A stretch of 64,000 nucleotides of DNA, taken from assembly GCF_921294215.1 (NCBI RefSeq), contig NZ_CAKLDM010000001.1, positions 1,426,001 through 1,490,000 on the forward strand. Reading direction: 5' to 3'. This document shows, one piece after another, positions 35,356 to 45,184 of the stretch (its first letter is position 1; every line of letters starts with the position of its first letter). A program made the translations under genes and the position numbers. The notes below the pieces were generated by a model. It searched no databases and was not told the origin of the DNA. It was given only the letters and a program-made list of their open reading frames with translations. The DNA comes from Vibrio marisflavi CECT 7928. Lineage in GTDB: Bacteria; Pseudomonadota; Gammaproteobacteria; Enterobacterales; Vibrionaceae.

Positions 35356-38300
35356 TTAAGAAAACTGTACTTTGGTAAAACGATAGAGATAGTGCGGACC
35401 ACCAGCTTTTGGCCCAGTGCCAGACAATCCTTGACCGCCAAATGGCTGCACGCCAACAACGGCACCAACTTGATCACGGTTGATATAGCAGTTTCCGACT
35501 TTGGCATTTCTCTCTATCCAACGGTAAGTTGTTTCGTTACGGCTATGAACACCTAGTGTCAACCCATATCCAGTTTTGTTGATTTTATCTACTATGTCAG
35601 CAAGCTGTTTCGCCTTGTACCGAACGATGTGCAGAATTGGCCCAAACTGCTCTTCGGTCAAACAAGCGATATCATCTATTTCAAACGCTGTTGGCGGAAT
35701 AAAATCTCCGTGTTCGCACTCTGGGTCTAACTTGAGTTGCGCCACTTTTTTCTGACTTAATGTCATTTCATCAATGTGCGCCAGTAGTTTCTCTTTTGCC
35801 GTCCCGTCAATCACAGGCCCAACATCGGTTGAGTGTAAATAAGGCTTGCCGACATTAAGTTCACTCATTGCACCTTTTATTAAAGTAACGATTCGGTCGG
35901 CAATATCTTCCTGAACAAATAACACTCGTAGTGCAGAGCATCGCTGACCCGCTGAAGCGAAAGCAGAGCGCAATACATCACGCACAACCTGCTCTGGCAA
36001 TGCAGTGCTGTCAACGATCATCGCATTCTGGCCACCGGTTTCAGCAATAAGCGGTGCTGGGTTGGCATCTCTTGCCGCTAACGCTTGGTTAATTCGCTGA
36101 GCCGTAATTGTTGAGCCAGTAAATGCAACTCCAGCGACTTGAGTACTGCTGGTCAGAGCTTCGCCAATATCTCTACCTCTGCCCGGTAAAAGTTGAATGA
36201 CTCCGTCAGGGAAGCCAGCTTGCTTCATTAACTCAATAGCCTTCATTGCTATTAAGCTAGTTTGCTCTGCGGGCTTAGCAACAACTGTGTTCCCAGAAAC
36301 AAGGGCTGCTGTTACTTGGCCTAAGAATATTGCCAGCGGGAAGTTCCATGGACTAATACAGACAAATACACCTCGACCCACTCGAGAGATTTGCTGATCA
36401 ATGCCATCCAAGCCTTGTACTGTCTGAACGCCAAGTGCTTTCGCCGAATTCGCGTAGAAACGACAAAAATCAACCGCTTCTCTAACCTCATCGATACTGT
36501 CATGTATCGTCTTGCCAGCCTCTTGATGGCAAATAGCCACCAACTCAGCCATATTGCTTTCAAGAAGATCCGCTAACTTGTTCAACAATGAAGATTTTTC
36601 GTCAATACTCGCTTCATTCCAAGCTGGGTAAGCTGCTGCTGCACCATCAATCGCTTCGGAAACATGATCAAGGTTTGCAAAAGCCACTTGACCAACTTCG
36701 ACTCTACGATCATACGGGGCTGTGATTCGCTCACATTGAGATCCGCTCTTGATCATGCTTTCGTAACTTGATTGTCCATTGATAAATGGAGCAGCATGCC
36801 ATTGCTTGTTCAAGAAGCTTTCAACCTGTTGTTCAAAAGGCTTAGCTTCACTTTCTATATCGATATTGATCCCAAGCGAATTGTTGCGATCGGGGAAGAT
36901 CTTAGGTGGTAACGGGATGTTAGCATTATGTAAAGTATCAAACTCTAACAACATTTCCACTGGATGCCTTGTCAGCAAATTAATTGGGCAGCCCGCATCA
37001 ACTAAGCGATGAACGAAAGAGCTGTTCGCTCCATTTTCCAATAAACGGCGCACAAGGTATGGCAGTAAGTCTTTGTGGCTACCAACAGGTGCATATATTC
37101 TTACCGATTGATGATAAGACGACATGGCATGATTGTAGAGAGCTTCACCCATGCCATGCAGACGTTGAAATTCATAGTCTTTGTGCTGCGCCATAACAGC
37201 AATTGCGCTGACTGTGTGAGCGTTGTGGCTTGCAAACTGTGGGAAAATGTTGCCTCGAACATTCTCACTCAACAAGAAGCGAGCACAAGCAAGGTAAGCT
37301 ACATCAGTTGCTTCCTTACGTGTATATACTGGGTAGTTATCGTAACCCGCTTGCTGAGACCACTTGATTTCGCTATCCCAATAGGCCCCTTTTACTAAGC
37401 GAAGCGGTATCAAGTCACCTTGTTGCTTTGCCAGCCCGTTAAGCCACAGCAATACTGCTAGTGCACGCTTAGAGTATGCCTGAACAACAAGACCAAATTT
37501 ACCCCAACCTTTCACCGAGTCACTGCAGTAGATTTTTTCAAACAGCTTAAGAGACAACTCTAGTCGATCAGCTTCTTCTGCATCTATAGTAATCGCGACA
37601 TCAAGTTCTTTTGCCCGACACAGTAATTGCATCACTGTTTCATATAGTTCTGATAGAACTCGCTCTTCGTTGGCTACCTCATATCGCGGGTGAAGAGCAG
37701 ATAACTTTATCGACACAGACGGAGCCGGGCTAGTGCTTTGTGCATACTTATCTCGGCCCACAGCTTCAATCGCCACTAAATAGTCTTTGTAGTATTTATT
37801 TGCATCTGCCGTAGTAAGCGCTGCTTCTCCTAACATATCGTAGGAATAGGTGAAGCCTTTGTCGCGCATCGAGCGGCCATTTTTTTGCGCTTCTTCTATG
37901 GTTCTGCCCAGTACAAACTGGTGTCCCATGACTTTCATCGCTTGATGCATCACTTTTCGAACCACAGGCTCAGAAAGCTTATTGACTAAACGGTTGACCG
38001 CTTGAGTCGGGCTTTTGGTATCGTTTGAAACACCAATAACCTTGCCCGTTAACATTAAGCCCCAAGTAGAAGCGTTAACAAACACCGAATCAGAGTTCTT
38101 TAGATGAGATTTCCAATCAGCAACACTTAACTTATCTTTGATTAAAGCGTCAGCAGTCGCTGAGTCAGGGATACGCATTAAAGCTTCAGCAAGGCACATC
38201 AGCAATATGCCTTCTTGAGTATCTAGGCTGTATTCTAAAAGCAACGCGTCTATCATCTGGATTGCTTTATTGTCCGCTCGAACGGCTTCTATCAGCTGCG

Positions 38301-38472
38301 TTGTCTTTTGGGTAATTTGAGACTTTTCTACTTCACTTGGTGTTGCGAGTGGCAAAAGCTGCTCTAACCATTGAGTTTCGTCCACCATATAAAGTGGAGA
38401 AATCTTTGACCATAGTTGGTTCAATGGTTGATTAACGAACTCTGCATTTAGCACATCAGTTGCAATAAACAT
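35356..38472 (-). CDS. putA: Bifunctional proline dehydrogenase / P5C dehydrogenase PutA
   Basis: Enzyme of 1038 residues that oxidises proline to glutamate. The first about 480 residues form the FAD-dependent proline dehydrogenase (PSVSIKLSALHPRYE; LVKGAYWDSEIKW; the C-terminal LVRRLLENGANSSFVHR). Residues about 570-1035 form the NAD-dependent dehydrogenase (SPWNFPLAIFLG; catalytic Glu in IAETGGQNAMI; catalytic Cys in SAGQRCSALRVL; GGQGLSGTGPKAGGP). The ribbon-helix-helix DNA-binding domain of E. coli PutA is absent, so it cannot repress its own operon. An AraC-type regulator lies just upstream. Start ATG preceded by GAGG. Confidence 0.95.
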   Translation of the reverse strand: MFIATDVLNAEFVNQPLNQLWSKISPLYMVDETQWLEQLLPLATPSEVEKSQITQKTTQLIEAVRADNKAIQMIDALLLEYSLDTQEGILLMCLAEALMRIPDSATADALIKDKLSVADWKSHLKNSDSVFVNASTWGLMLTGKVIGVSNDTKSPTQAVNRLVNKLSEPVVRKVMHQAMKVMGHQFVLGRTIEEAQKNGRSMRDKGFTYSYDMLGEAALTTADANKYYKDYLVAIEAVGRDKYAQSTSPAPSVSIKLSALHPRYEVANEERVLSELYETVMQLLCRAKELDVAITIDAEEADRLELSLKLFEKIYCSDSVKGWGKFGLVVQAYSKRALAVLLWLNGLAKQQGDLIPLRLVKGAYWDSEIKWSQQAGYDNYPVYTRKEATDVAYLACARFLLSENVRGNIFPQFASHNAHTVSAIAVMAQHKDYEFQRLHGMGEALYNHAMSSYHQSVRIYAPVGSHKDLLPYLVRRLLENGANSSFVHRLVDAGCPINLLTRHPVEMLLEFDTLHNANIPLPPKIFPDRNNSLGINIDIESEAKPFEQQVESFLNKQWHAAPFINGQSSYESMIKSGSQCERITAPYDRRVEVGQVAFANLDHVSEAIDGAAAAYPAWNEASIDEKSSLLNKLADLLESNMAELVAICHQEAGKTIHDSIDEVREAVDFCRFYANSAKALGVQTVQGLDGIDQQISRVGRGVFVCISPWNFPLAIFLGQVTAALVSGNTVVAKPAEQTSLIAMKAIELMKQAGFPDGVIQLLPGRGRDIGEALTSSTQVAGVAFTGSTITAQRINQALAARDANPAPLIAETGGQNAMIVDSTALPEQVVRDVLRSAFASAGQRCSALRVLFVQEDIADRIVTLIKGAMSELNVGKPYLHSTDVGPVIDGTAKEKLLAHIDEMTLSQKKVAQLKLDPECEHGDFIPPTAFEIDDIACLTEEQFGPILHIVRYKAKQLADIVDKINKTGYGLTLGVHSRNETTYRWIERNAKVGNCYINRDQVGAVVGVQPFGGQGLSGTGPKAGGPHYLYRFTKVQFS

Positions 38473-38649
38473 TGGTAGTCCTCGGTATCAGATCCAATCA
38501 CGCTTGGGAATTCTACATTGGCTGGAGTTTATTTCGTGCTACTGGTAAATACTTGCGAAATACTCCGTGCTTTTTTCCAAATCCTCCGACTTTTAACAAG
38601 ATGACTACATCATCACAGCAAAATCAGTATAGGAATTTTAGCAATAGCC

Positions 38650-39498
38650 CTATTTGTTGCGAGTTTTTCGGTATTGGGAAGGGGAAAGACCAATGAGTTT
38701 GGCAAAACTATGGGAGAACGTACTTTGACCAGAAAATCCAGTCAGCTCTGAAATCTGGCCCAAGGATAGGCCACTATTTTCGATGAGATACTTCGCCTTT
38801 TCCATTCGCTTGGATAAGACATATTGATGAGGTGTCACACCAAACTTTTCCTTAAATAAGTAAAAGAATTGGCTCTCTCCAAGGTAAACACTACCTGCTA
38901 GTTGGGTTACGGTAATTTTTTGCGAAAGGTGTCGCTCAATGTAGCTATCGATAGCATCCATATCGAACCTAGATTCTCTCGCTGGTATTGGTTTTGTTTT
39001 AGAGTGGCGCAATAGCAAAGCAATCACCGTATCACAGCAAGCTCTGCTCAAATACAAATCATCAGGGCTAATTCTAAGCTCTTCAACCAAACTACAAATC
39101 AGTCGGCTTACTCGTAAATCCAAGCTAAAATAAACATCAGAACTAGATATATCATTGAATTTTTTTAGATTTTCAGGCTCGTTCTCGCTTGGTTTGGCTA
39201 AGTTGACAACTAAGATATCTGAGTATTGAGATAAACTACCGAAAGCATGATCAAGGCCGTGAGAGACGACACAACCCTGTCCGGGACCAATTTTGTTGCC
39301 AGAGCCTTGAACCTCAAATTCTGCTTGTCCATTTAAACCAATCACTACTTGCGTATAGTCATGATCATGGCAATCCATATATGAAGGTAAGGTCACCAGT
39401 TGAGCGGGACGAATGTCATGTTCAACAGAGTCAGCGATTTTATACTTATCCAATTGCAAGTTGTTTTCGCCCGTATTCACTATCACCAAGATGGTCAA
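38650..39498 (-). CDS. AraC-family regulator, probable put operon activator
   Basis: Regulator of about 282 residues: an N-terminal cupin-like sensing domain (YMDCHDHDYTQVVIGLNGQAEFEV with the metal-like His cluster) and a C-terminal double HTH (ITVTQLAGSVYLGESQFFYLFKEKFGVTPHQYV; GQISELTGFSGQSTFSHSF). The start is uncertain: TTG at 39498 or a TTG near 39450. It is transcribed toward putA with about 180 bases between, so it is likely to activate proline catabolism. That is inferred from position and the missing DNA-binding domain of PutA. Confidence 0.8.
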   Translation of the reverse strand: MTILVIVNTGENNLQLDKYKIADSVEHDIRPAQLVTLPSYMDCHDHDYTQVVIGLNGQAEFEVQGSGNKIGPGQGCVVSHGLDHAFGSLSQYSDILVVNLAKPSENEPENLKKFNDISSSDVYFSLDLRVSRLICSLVEELRISPDDLYLSRACCDTVIALLLRHSKTKPIPARESRFDMDAIDSYIERHLSQKITVTQLAGSVYLGESQFFYLFKEKFGVTPHQYVLSKRMEKAKYLIENSGLSLGQISELTGFSGQSTFSHSFAKLIGLSPSQYRKTRNK

Positions 39499-39893
39499 TC
39501 ATACCGCAACTACTTCATACGCCCAAATCTCGGAAAACAGTGCATCCAGCATATAAAAATGAACACCTATCCAACCAGTTATTCAGCTGAATAAAACCTT
39601 TTGACAAGGACACGGAACAATGATCAAGTGCACATTAATTACGGTCAATGTCTATTCGAATGTCGATATTGCAAGCAGGTTAAAATTATAGACTTGCATA
39701 ATTTAACAATGTGCTCAAAATAGATAATGCATGACTCTAAAATTTTCAAAGTCATTTACTTAGTGAATTTCTGGTTGTAGATTTTAGAAACATAAAGGAA
39801 TTGAAAATACGTTTAGATAACGCTTTTGCTTGGTTCATCTAGTTTGTATTTTTCTATATGTGGGTTAACACGTTAATTTGTATGCAGGGACCT
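39499..39893. other. Intergenic region upstream of araC-type and PEGA genes
   Basis: About 395 bases between divergent genes. AT-rich, so both promoters probably lie here. I found no convincing operator, RNA gene or conserved element. Confidence 0.4.
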
Positions 39894-40997
39894 ATGATAA
39901 TACGTCGCATCCCAGCGCTGTTACTTGCGCTAAGCCCTATATGGCTTTCAACACCGTTATTGGCCGAAGAAGTAAACCAAGTCGATCCAGTTACTACAAT
40001 CGACAAAAAACTCAGCACAAAACAAGCTGAGATAGATACTATGGCATCGGAGTATGATAGCGAGTCAGGGCAGCTTCAACAGCTAAAGAATGAACAAGCG
40101 AAACTAAAGCGTGAAGGTGATGAGCTTGGAGCTAAACGGAACCGGGCTAAATCAGCATTAGACAAACAATATAGTCGCCTTCTCGAAGATCCTGATACAG
40201 ATTTGGTCTCTTTCCAAAAGAAATATCAGCAAGCTTGGGCCGCCGTAAAAGCTAATCAAAACTCGAAACTAGAAACTGAGCAAGCCATTACTGAAAATGA
40301 AATGAAGCTTTCTCAGATCAAGCAAAAGCAAGCCCGCCTCAATACTGAATTCTCAAATTTAGAAGAGCAACGCGTTGAAGCCCGAGTGAAAAGACTCGCA
40401 GCTGAGCTAAGAGAAAGTTCCGTACTTGAAACTAGCTATAAAACAACCTGTTCTACGACCATGACCTTGGCTGAATGTTCTAGCCAAGGTAAGCATCTTG
40501 CCAAACAAAAAGCCGTTAAATCTTTCCGCTCAGAGCTGATGGATAACCTAACAGAGTCAGTAATCGCCAAGCAAAACGTGAAAGGAGTGCAGCTCAATAT
40601 TCACGTTCAAGAAAGCCAAATTATTCGTGCTGGATTTGAAGGTAACAACGAATATTTCACTCAGATGCAAGCGCAGCTGCAAGCAAAACCAGAAGCAATC
40701 GCTGCCTGTAAGCTACTCAACGTATCTAGCCGTTACTGCTTAAAAGGTGACGCTGCGAAAAAAGCTAACGATAAGAATAAAAGCTGGGCCAATGTGACTG
40801 TTCGTTCTGATCAATACAACGACTCAGTGACGATAAACGGCATAGATTATGGAAGTACGCCAGTGGAGTTAGTTTTACCAACTGGACGTCACCAAGTGAC
40901 TGTATCAAAAGATGGCTATGAGACGTACAACCAAACCATCAACGTAAAAGGTCGAGATACAGTTTGGGTTAAGCTTAGACCAAGCAAACAGACTTAG
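39894..40997 (+). CDS. Periplasmic coiled-coil protein with PEGA domain
   Basis: Exported protein of about 367 residues; the ATG at 39894 (AGGGA upstream) gives a signal peptide ending at PLLAEE. Residues about 30-170 form a long coiled coil (Q/K/E-rich). A middle domain has paired cysteines (TTCSTTMTLAECSSQ; ACKLLNVSSRYCLKG), and a PEGA domain near the C-terminus (VTINGIDYGSTPVELVLPTGRHQVTVSKDGYE) is typical of surface or cell-wall-binding modules. It is a paralogue of the next gene, matching it over most of its length and lacking only the C-terminal FGE-like domain. Function unknown. Confidence 0.7.
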   Translation: MIIRRIPALLLALSPIWLSTPLLAEEVNQVDPVTTIDKKLSTKQAEIDTMASEYDSESGQLQQLKNEQAKLKREGDELGAKRNRAKSALDKQYSRLLEDPDTDLVSFQKKYQQAWAAVKANQNSKLETEQAITENEMKLSQIKQKQARLNTEFSNLEEQRVEARVKRLAAELRESSVLETSYKTTCSTTMTLAECSSQGKHLAKQKAVKSFRSELMDNLTESVIAKQNVKGVQLNIHVQESQIIRAGFEGNNEYFTQMQAQLQAKPEAIAACKLLNVSSRYCLKGDAAKKANDKNKSWANVTVRSDQYNDSVTINGIDYGSTPVELVLPTGRHQVTVSKDGYETYNQTINVKGRDTVWVKLRPSKQT

Positions 40998-41184
40998 TGG
41001 GCTAAAGTGAGTTAATTGCTGAATTTTCAACCAGCTACAAGACTACAATTTCCATTATTTTGTTGAGTTTCACAAAGATGCAGTTTAAGCGCCGTTTTGT
41101 CCGTCGATATCGTAAGATATAACAAGGTAAAGTGGTGCTTCCACTTAGAACTATTTTTATTAATATCACTGAAGTAGACAGACA

Positions 41185-43008
41185 ATGCGACAAGGTTTAA
41201 CAGCTTTATTCTTAGCGCTTATACCTTGCTGGATAGCATCGTCAGCAATGGCAGAAGGAACGCCCTCCTCAGTTATCGCTATAGATGATGCCCTATTTAG
41301 TAAGAATACCGAGCTTGAAAAAGCTCAAGATGCTAGAGATAAACAAAAACAACAATTGGACCTGCAGCAAGAGCAGTTGGATAAACTCTCGCAAGAAGCG
41401 CAAGAGTACGATTCTGATCTCGCAAAAGCCAAACAGAGCCTTGCTCAAGATTACCAGAGAATGATCGATGATCCCGACATCGACATTTCCCAATCACAAA
41501 ATGCCTACCAACAAGCTTGGTCAAGCGTCAAACAAAATCAAAAAGCGCGCCTAGAAGCGGAGCAAAAGACTCAGGATGTAAAATTTAAATTTGACCAAGC
41601 ACAAGCAGGGGTCAAAGGCATCGAAGACAATATTGCTAGTCTTCTTGAGGACAAGAAAAGAGCACGAGTAGAGCGCCTTAAAAGCGAGTTAGGACAAACT
41701 AAGCAAGAAAAAGTGAGCTTCACTAATCTTTGCCAGTCCAATATGACTATCGCACAGTGTACCGCTCAAACCCAAGAACTCGCTCTACAAAAGGCCGTAA
41801 AACAGTTCCAAAAAAACCTGATAGATCAAACGTCTGAATCTAAGTTAGTGGAAAGAAACATCAACAATGTTTCTCTCAATATCCATGTACTGCGCCACAA
41901 AACGCTTGATGTAGGGTTCTATGACGGTATGCGCTTCAAAACAGTGTTGCAAGTGGAGCTAGATGCTAGGCCATCTGAAAGCACATCGTGTAAGCTACTC
42001 GACTTAGAGTCCAAATATTGTTTTGCTCCCGGTACGTATGCAGAGAAACCTGGCAGCCAGCAAGAAATAGCTTGGGTCAGCCTTTCAATTCGCTCCAACC
42101 AATACAATGACCGAGTATTTGTCGATGGCGTCTCATATGGCAGTACACCAGTAGAAATCATGGTCCCTGTTGGCCCGCATATGATTACGGTACAAAAAGA
42201 TGGTTTCCGCTCTTTCAATCGAGAGCTAAAAATCAATTCCGATCACAACTTACGTGCAGTACTGCGCGAAAAAGAAAATAAGCTGGTTGCCGGAAAAGAG
42301 TTTGCAGACGCAATCAACGGCAGAACGAAAGCCCCAGATGTCGTTACCATTTTGTCTGGCGAGTACCTAATTGGTGAAAACGCATCAAAACAAGTTAACC
42401 TTGATCATGCTTACGCAATCGGAGCAACACCTGTCACCGTCACACAGTTCGAAAACTTCATCAGCAAGACTAACTACCAAACAGATGCCGAGCTGAAAAA
42501 CACTTGTACTACGGTAGAAGGGTCAGAAGTTACACCAATTGCGAAAAGCTATTGGCGCGATCCGGGCTTTAAACAATATCCGAATTCACCTGTTGTCTGT
42601 GTGAGTCGAAATGATGCCTCAGCTTACGCTCGCTGGCTAAGCAATGAAACTGGCTTTAAATACCGCTTACCTTCTGAAGACGAGTGGGAAATAGCGGCCT
42701 TGGCAGGTAGTCACGACAATTACTGGTGGGGAAACAAATTTGAGCCCGGAAAGGCGAATACTGGCTGGGGCGGAACACCTTGGTCAAATAAGAGTACCTC
42801 GCCTGTAAGCGCTTTCGCTTCAAACCCACTTGGGCTATATGACATGGTCGGCAACGTGTGGCAGTGGACAACTGACAACCGCGGGCTCGCTAAAGGAGGT
42901 GCATGGAACTTCTCTCCTGCGATGGCTGAAGCGTATCAACGACTATTTATTGCACCGTCCGCAGCAGCAAACTATGTTGGCTTTAGAGTGGTTCGAGAGA
43001 TAAACTAA
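41185..43008 (+). CDS. Periplasmic coiled-coil/PEGA protein with FGE-like domain
   Basis: Exported protein of 607 residues: signal peptide (about 1-24, ending SAMAEG), coiled coil (about 30-170), the same Cys-containing middle domain as the upstream paralogue, PEGA (about 300-365, VFVDGVSYGSTPVEIMVPVGPH), then a formylglycine-generating-enzyme/sulfatase-modifying fold (about 390-605: RLPSEDEWEIAALAG, NPLGLYDMVGNVWQWTTD, KGGAWNF, VGFRVVREIN). The catalytic cysteine pair of true FGE is absent (KGGAWNFSPAMAEAY instead of a Cys-bearing loop), so it probably is not a sulfatase activator. It lies 187 bases after its paralogue, same direction. Role unknown. Confidence 0.7.
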   Translation: MRQGLTALFLALIPCWIASSAMAEGTPSSVIAIDDALFSKNTELEKAQDARDKQKQQLDLQQEQLDKLSQEAQEYDSDLAKAKQSLAQDYQRMIDDPDIDISQSQNAYQQAWSSVKQNQKARLEAEQKTQDVKFKFDQAQAGVKGIEDNIASLLEDKKRARVERLKSELGQTKQEKVSFTNLCQSNMTIAQCTAQTQELALQKAVKQFQKNLIDQTSESKLVERNINNVSLNIHVLRHKTLDVGFYDGMRFKTVLQVELDARPSESTSCKLLDLESKYCFAPGTYAEKPGSQQEIAWVSLSIRSNQYNDRVFVDGVSYGSTPVEIMVPVGPHMITVQKDGFRSFNRELKINSDHNLRAVLREKENKLVAGKEFADAINGRTKAPDVVTILSGEYLIGENASKQVNLDHAYAIGATPVTVTQFENFISKTNYQTDAELKNTCTTVEGSEVTPIAKSYWRDPGFKQYPNSPVVCVSRNDASAYARWLSNETGFKYRLPSEDEWEIAALAGSHDNYWWGNKFEPGKANTGWGGTPWSNKSTSPVSAFASNPLGLYDMVGNVWQWTTDNRGLAKGGAWNFSPAMAEAYQRLFIAPSAAANYVGFRVVREIN

Positions 43009-43031
43009 CATTTAAGAATACGTTCCAAAAC

Positions 43032-43061
43032 AACAACGCCGCTATTGCTAGCGGCGTTGTT
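43032..43061. terminator. Bidirectional terminator
   Basis: Thirteen-base perfect stem (AACAACGCCGCTA and its complement) with a TTGC loop, between the converging FGE-like gene and pdxH. The flanking tracts are short (TTGGTT on the plus side). Confidence 0.7.
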
Positions 43062-43070
43062 GGTTCAAAA

Positions 43071-43706
43071 CTAAGGCGCTAAACGCTCTACCTGCCAATC
43101 TTCAGCTTCTTTTGAATATAAGAAACGGTCATGGAGTCGGTTTTCACCTCCCTGCCAAAACTCAATGCTTTCAGGCCTAATTCGATAACCGCCCCAGAAG
43201 TTTGGCACTGGCACCTCACCTTTCTCGAACTTTTTCTTAAGTTCTAAAAACTTACCTTCCAATATCCCTCTAGCTGAAATGCGGCTACTTTGCTTACTCG
43301 CAATCGCGGCAATTTGGCTCTCTTTCGGCCGTGATGCGAAGTACTTCATATTCTCTAGTGCCGACAATTTTTCTGCCGTCCCAGTAATATGGACTTGTCT
43401 TTCCAATGGGTGCCAAGGAAAGTGAATACTCACTTTACTATTTTGCTCAATGTGCTGCGCCTTGCGGCTACCTAAGTTGGTATAGAATACAAAGCCTGAA
43501 GGACCAACATCTTTTAGCAATACAATCCGCTGAAAAGGCTGACCTGATGCATCTACGGTAGCCACTGTCATAGCCGTTGGATCCGTCATTTTTGCAGCAA
43601 TGGCCTGTTCCATCCACAGGTTAAATTGCGCGATTGGATCTGCATTTAAATCTTTTCTACGTAGGCCGCCTTTCGTGTACTCGCGGCGAATATCGGAAAG
43701 TTCCAT
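43071..43706 (-). CDS. pdxH: Pyridoxamine 5'-phosphate oxidase
   Basis: FMN enzyme of 211 residues that makes pyridoxal 5'-phosphate from PNP or PMP, the last step of vitamin B6 synthesis and its salvage. Features: [15 protein letters not shown] at the N-terminus, the FMN/phosphate-binding [29 protein letters not shown], and the C-terminal [20 protein letters not shown] signature. Start ATG at 43706 with AGGAG five bases upstream; a GTG six bases earlier is unlikely. It stands alone. Tryptophanase, encoded in the same window, needs its product as cofactor, but the two are not linked. Confidence 0.95.
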   Translation of the reverse strand: MELSDIRREYTKGGLRRKDLNADPIAQFNLWMEQAIAAKMTDPTAMTVATVDASGQPFQRIVLLKDVGPSGFVFYTNLGSRKAQHIEQNSKVSIHFPWHPLERQVHITGTAEKLSALENMKYFASRPKESQIAAIASKQSSRISARGILEGKFLELKKKFEKGEVPVPNFWGGYRIRPESIEFWQGGENRLHDRFLYSKEAEDWQVERLAP

Positions 43707-43930
43707 CGTCACTCCTGAAAATTTTTATCTCATTCTGCTACCAACTCAGTTTGAACTCAAGAGCTCTACCCTACTCTTCATCAACCTAGCTACTTATTTT
43801 GGCAACTAACATTGCGTTGCGACAATAGTTGCTCATATTTCATTAGAATTCGTTGTACTGAGGTTTACTTTTTGTTACAAAGAGCGCCTTTGACGAAACC
43901 GATTAGCATACCGAATATACGGAGTTCATT

Positions 43931-45112
43931 TTGAATATGAGACTTTTTGGTAGTTCCTTAATACTTGCAGGAACTGCCCTAGGCGCTGGGATGTTGGCCA
44001 TCCCAATGGTATTGGCACAATTTGGCTTCTACGCCAGTACATTGCTGATGCTGTTTATTTTTGTAGGGACCACATACTCCGCCCTACTGCTTGCTGAAGC
44101 TTGCACAAAAACTAAAGGTCATTGTGGTATGAGCACAATTGCTTATCTCACACTTGGCACAAAGTTTAAGCACTTTATTAACGCGCTTTTCTATTTATTG
44201 CTGATCTGTCTAATGATTGCCTACCTGTTAGGGGTTGGGGACTTATTCCATAAGATCCTTGCAGGACTTGGCGTTAACTCTTCACCTGCAGTCAGCTATA
44301 CCATCTTCTGTTTGCTAATGGGCGTAGTTGTCGCTTCAGGTACCAAACACATCGACAAGCTCAATCGTGCGCTATTTATCGTCATGGTCGCGATGCTGTT
44401 TATCGTTATTGGCTATCTGTCTTCCAATATTCATTTGAGCTACATCGACCAAGCAAGTCACTACACGTTCCACGATGTTCTCAAGTACAGTGCCGTTATT
44501 TTTACAAGCTTTGGTTCAATGGTTGTGATTCCTTCACTCGTAACCTACAACGAAGGTGCGACTCCAAAACAGATTCGCAATATGGTATTGCTGGGTGGCT
44601 TGATTCCGCTGGCTTGTTATCTAGCTTGGCTATTTACCATTATTGGCAACTTAGGCGTTCATACTGTAAGCCAGTTCCACAGTATCTCTGATCTTATCTC
44701 GTCTTTCAGTTACAACAAACCGTTTATTAAAGAAGTCAGCTCTATCTTCTCAGCTCTTGCTTTGATCACTTCATTTTTAGGTGTTTCGATGGCGCTGTAC
44801 GACCAGAATAAAGATGCGGTATCAAGCAACAAAGCGATTACTTACGCGCTTACCTTTATCCTACCGTTGGTTCTCACCAAGCTGTTTGCTGATCAGTTCG
44901 TTGGTATGTTGAGTTACGCTGGTATGGTGCTTGTATTCCTCGCGGTCTGGGGACCACTAGCTATGGTGGTAAAACTTCGTCAGCCAGCATTCGATATCGT
45001 CAATGAGCGCATTGAGCTTGATGGTAGTTATACCGCAGGCGGTGGAAAGCTCGCTCTAATGGTTACGTTCCTATTTGGTTTTGTCGTGTTTATTTCTTGG
45101 TTTATGAAATAA
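43931..45112 (+). CDS. Aromatic amino acid permease (HAAAP family, TyrP/TnaB-like)
   Basis: Inner-membrane carrier of 393 residues with 11 or so helices. The N-terminal SSLILAGTALGAGMLAIPMV is the signature of the hydroxy/aromatic amino acid permease family; internal TSFGSMVVIPSLVTYNEG also fits. Tyrosine or tryptophan uptake is likely. Start TTG at 43931 fits the GGAG at 43921-43924 (six bases); the ATG at 43937 is 12 bases away. No TyrR box was found with confidence. It is not next to tnaA, which lies about 9 kb away. A strong terminator follows. Confidence 0.85.
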   Translation: MNMRLFGSSLILAGTALGAGMLAIPMVLAQFGFYASTLLMLFIFVGTTYSALLLAEACTKTKGHCGMSTIAYLTLGTKFKHFINALFYLLLICLMIAYLLGVGDLFHKILAGLGVNSSPAVSYTIFCLLMGVVVASGTKHIDKLNRALFIVMVAMLFIVIGYLSSNIHLSYIDQASHYTFHDVLKYSAVIFTSFGSMVVIPSLVTYNEGATPKQIRNMVLLGGLIPLACYLAWLFTIIGNLGVHTVSQFHSISDLISSFSYNKPFIKEVSSIFSALALITSFLGVSMALYDQNKDAVSSNKAITYALTFILPLVLTKLFADQFVGMLSYAGMVLVFLAVWGPLAMVVKLRQPAFDIVNERIELDGSYTAGGGKLALMVTFLFGFVVFISWFMK

Positions 45113-45130
45113 ATAGACATTTAAAATAAC

Positions 45131-45170
45131 AAAAAAGAGCTGACTCAATCATTTGGGTCAGCTCTTTTTT
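45131..45170 (+). terminator. Terminator after aromatic permease gene
   Basis: Strong bidirectional hairpin: stem AAAAAAGAGCTGAC paired with GTCAGCTCTTTTTT, with an inner extension containing one G-T pair. It serves the permease gene and the converging ABC-2 operon. Confidence 0.9.
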
Positions 45171-45184
45171 ATTGCAGTGAAGAA

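Noticed and set aside
38472..38696. Plus-strand frame between putA and the AraC-type gene
   Set aside because: It begins inside putA's start region, overlaps the 3' end of the AraC-type gene and has no ribosome binding site or domain.
41185..43008. Second PEGA protein as a working sulfatase-activating FGE
   Set aside because: The cysteine-bearing active-site loop of FGE is missing and there is no sulfatase gene in the window.
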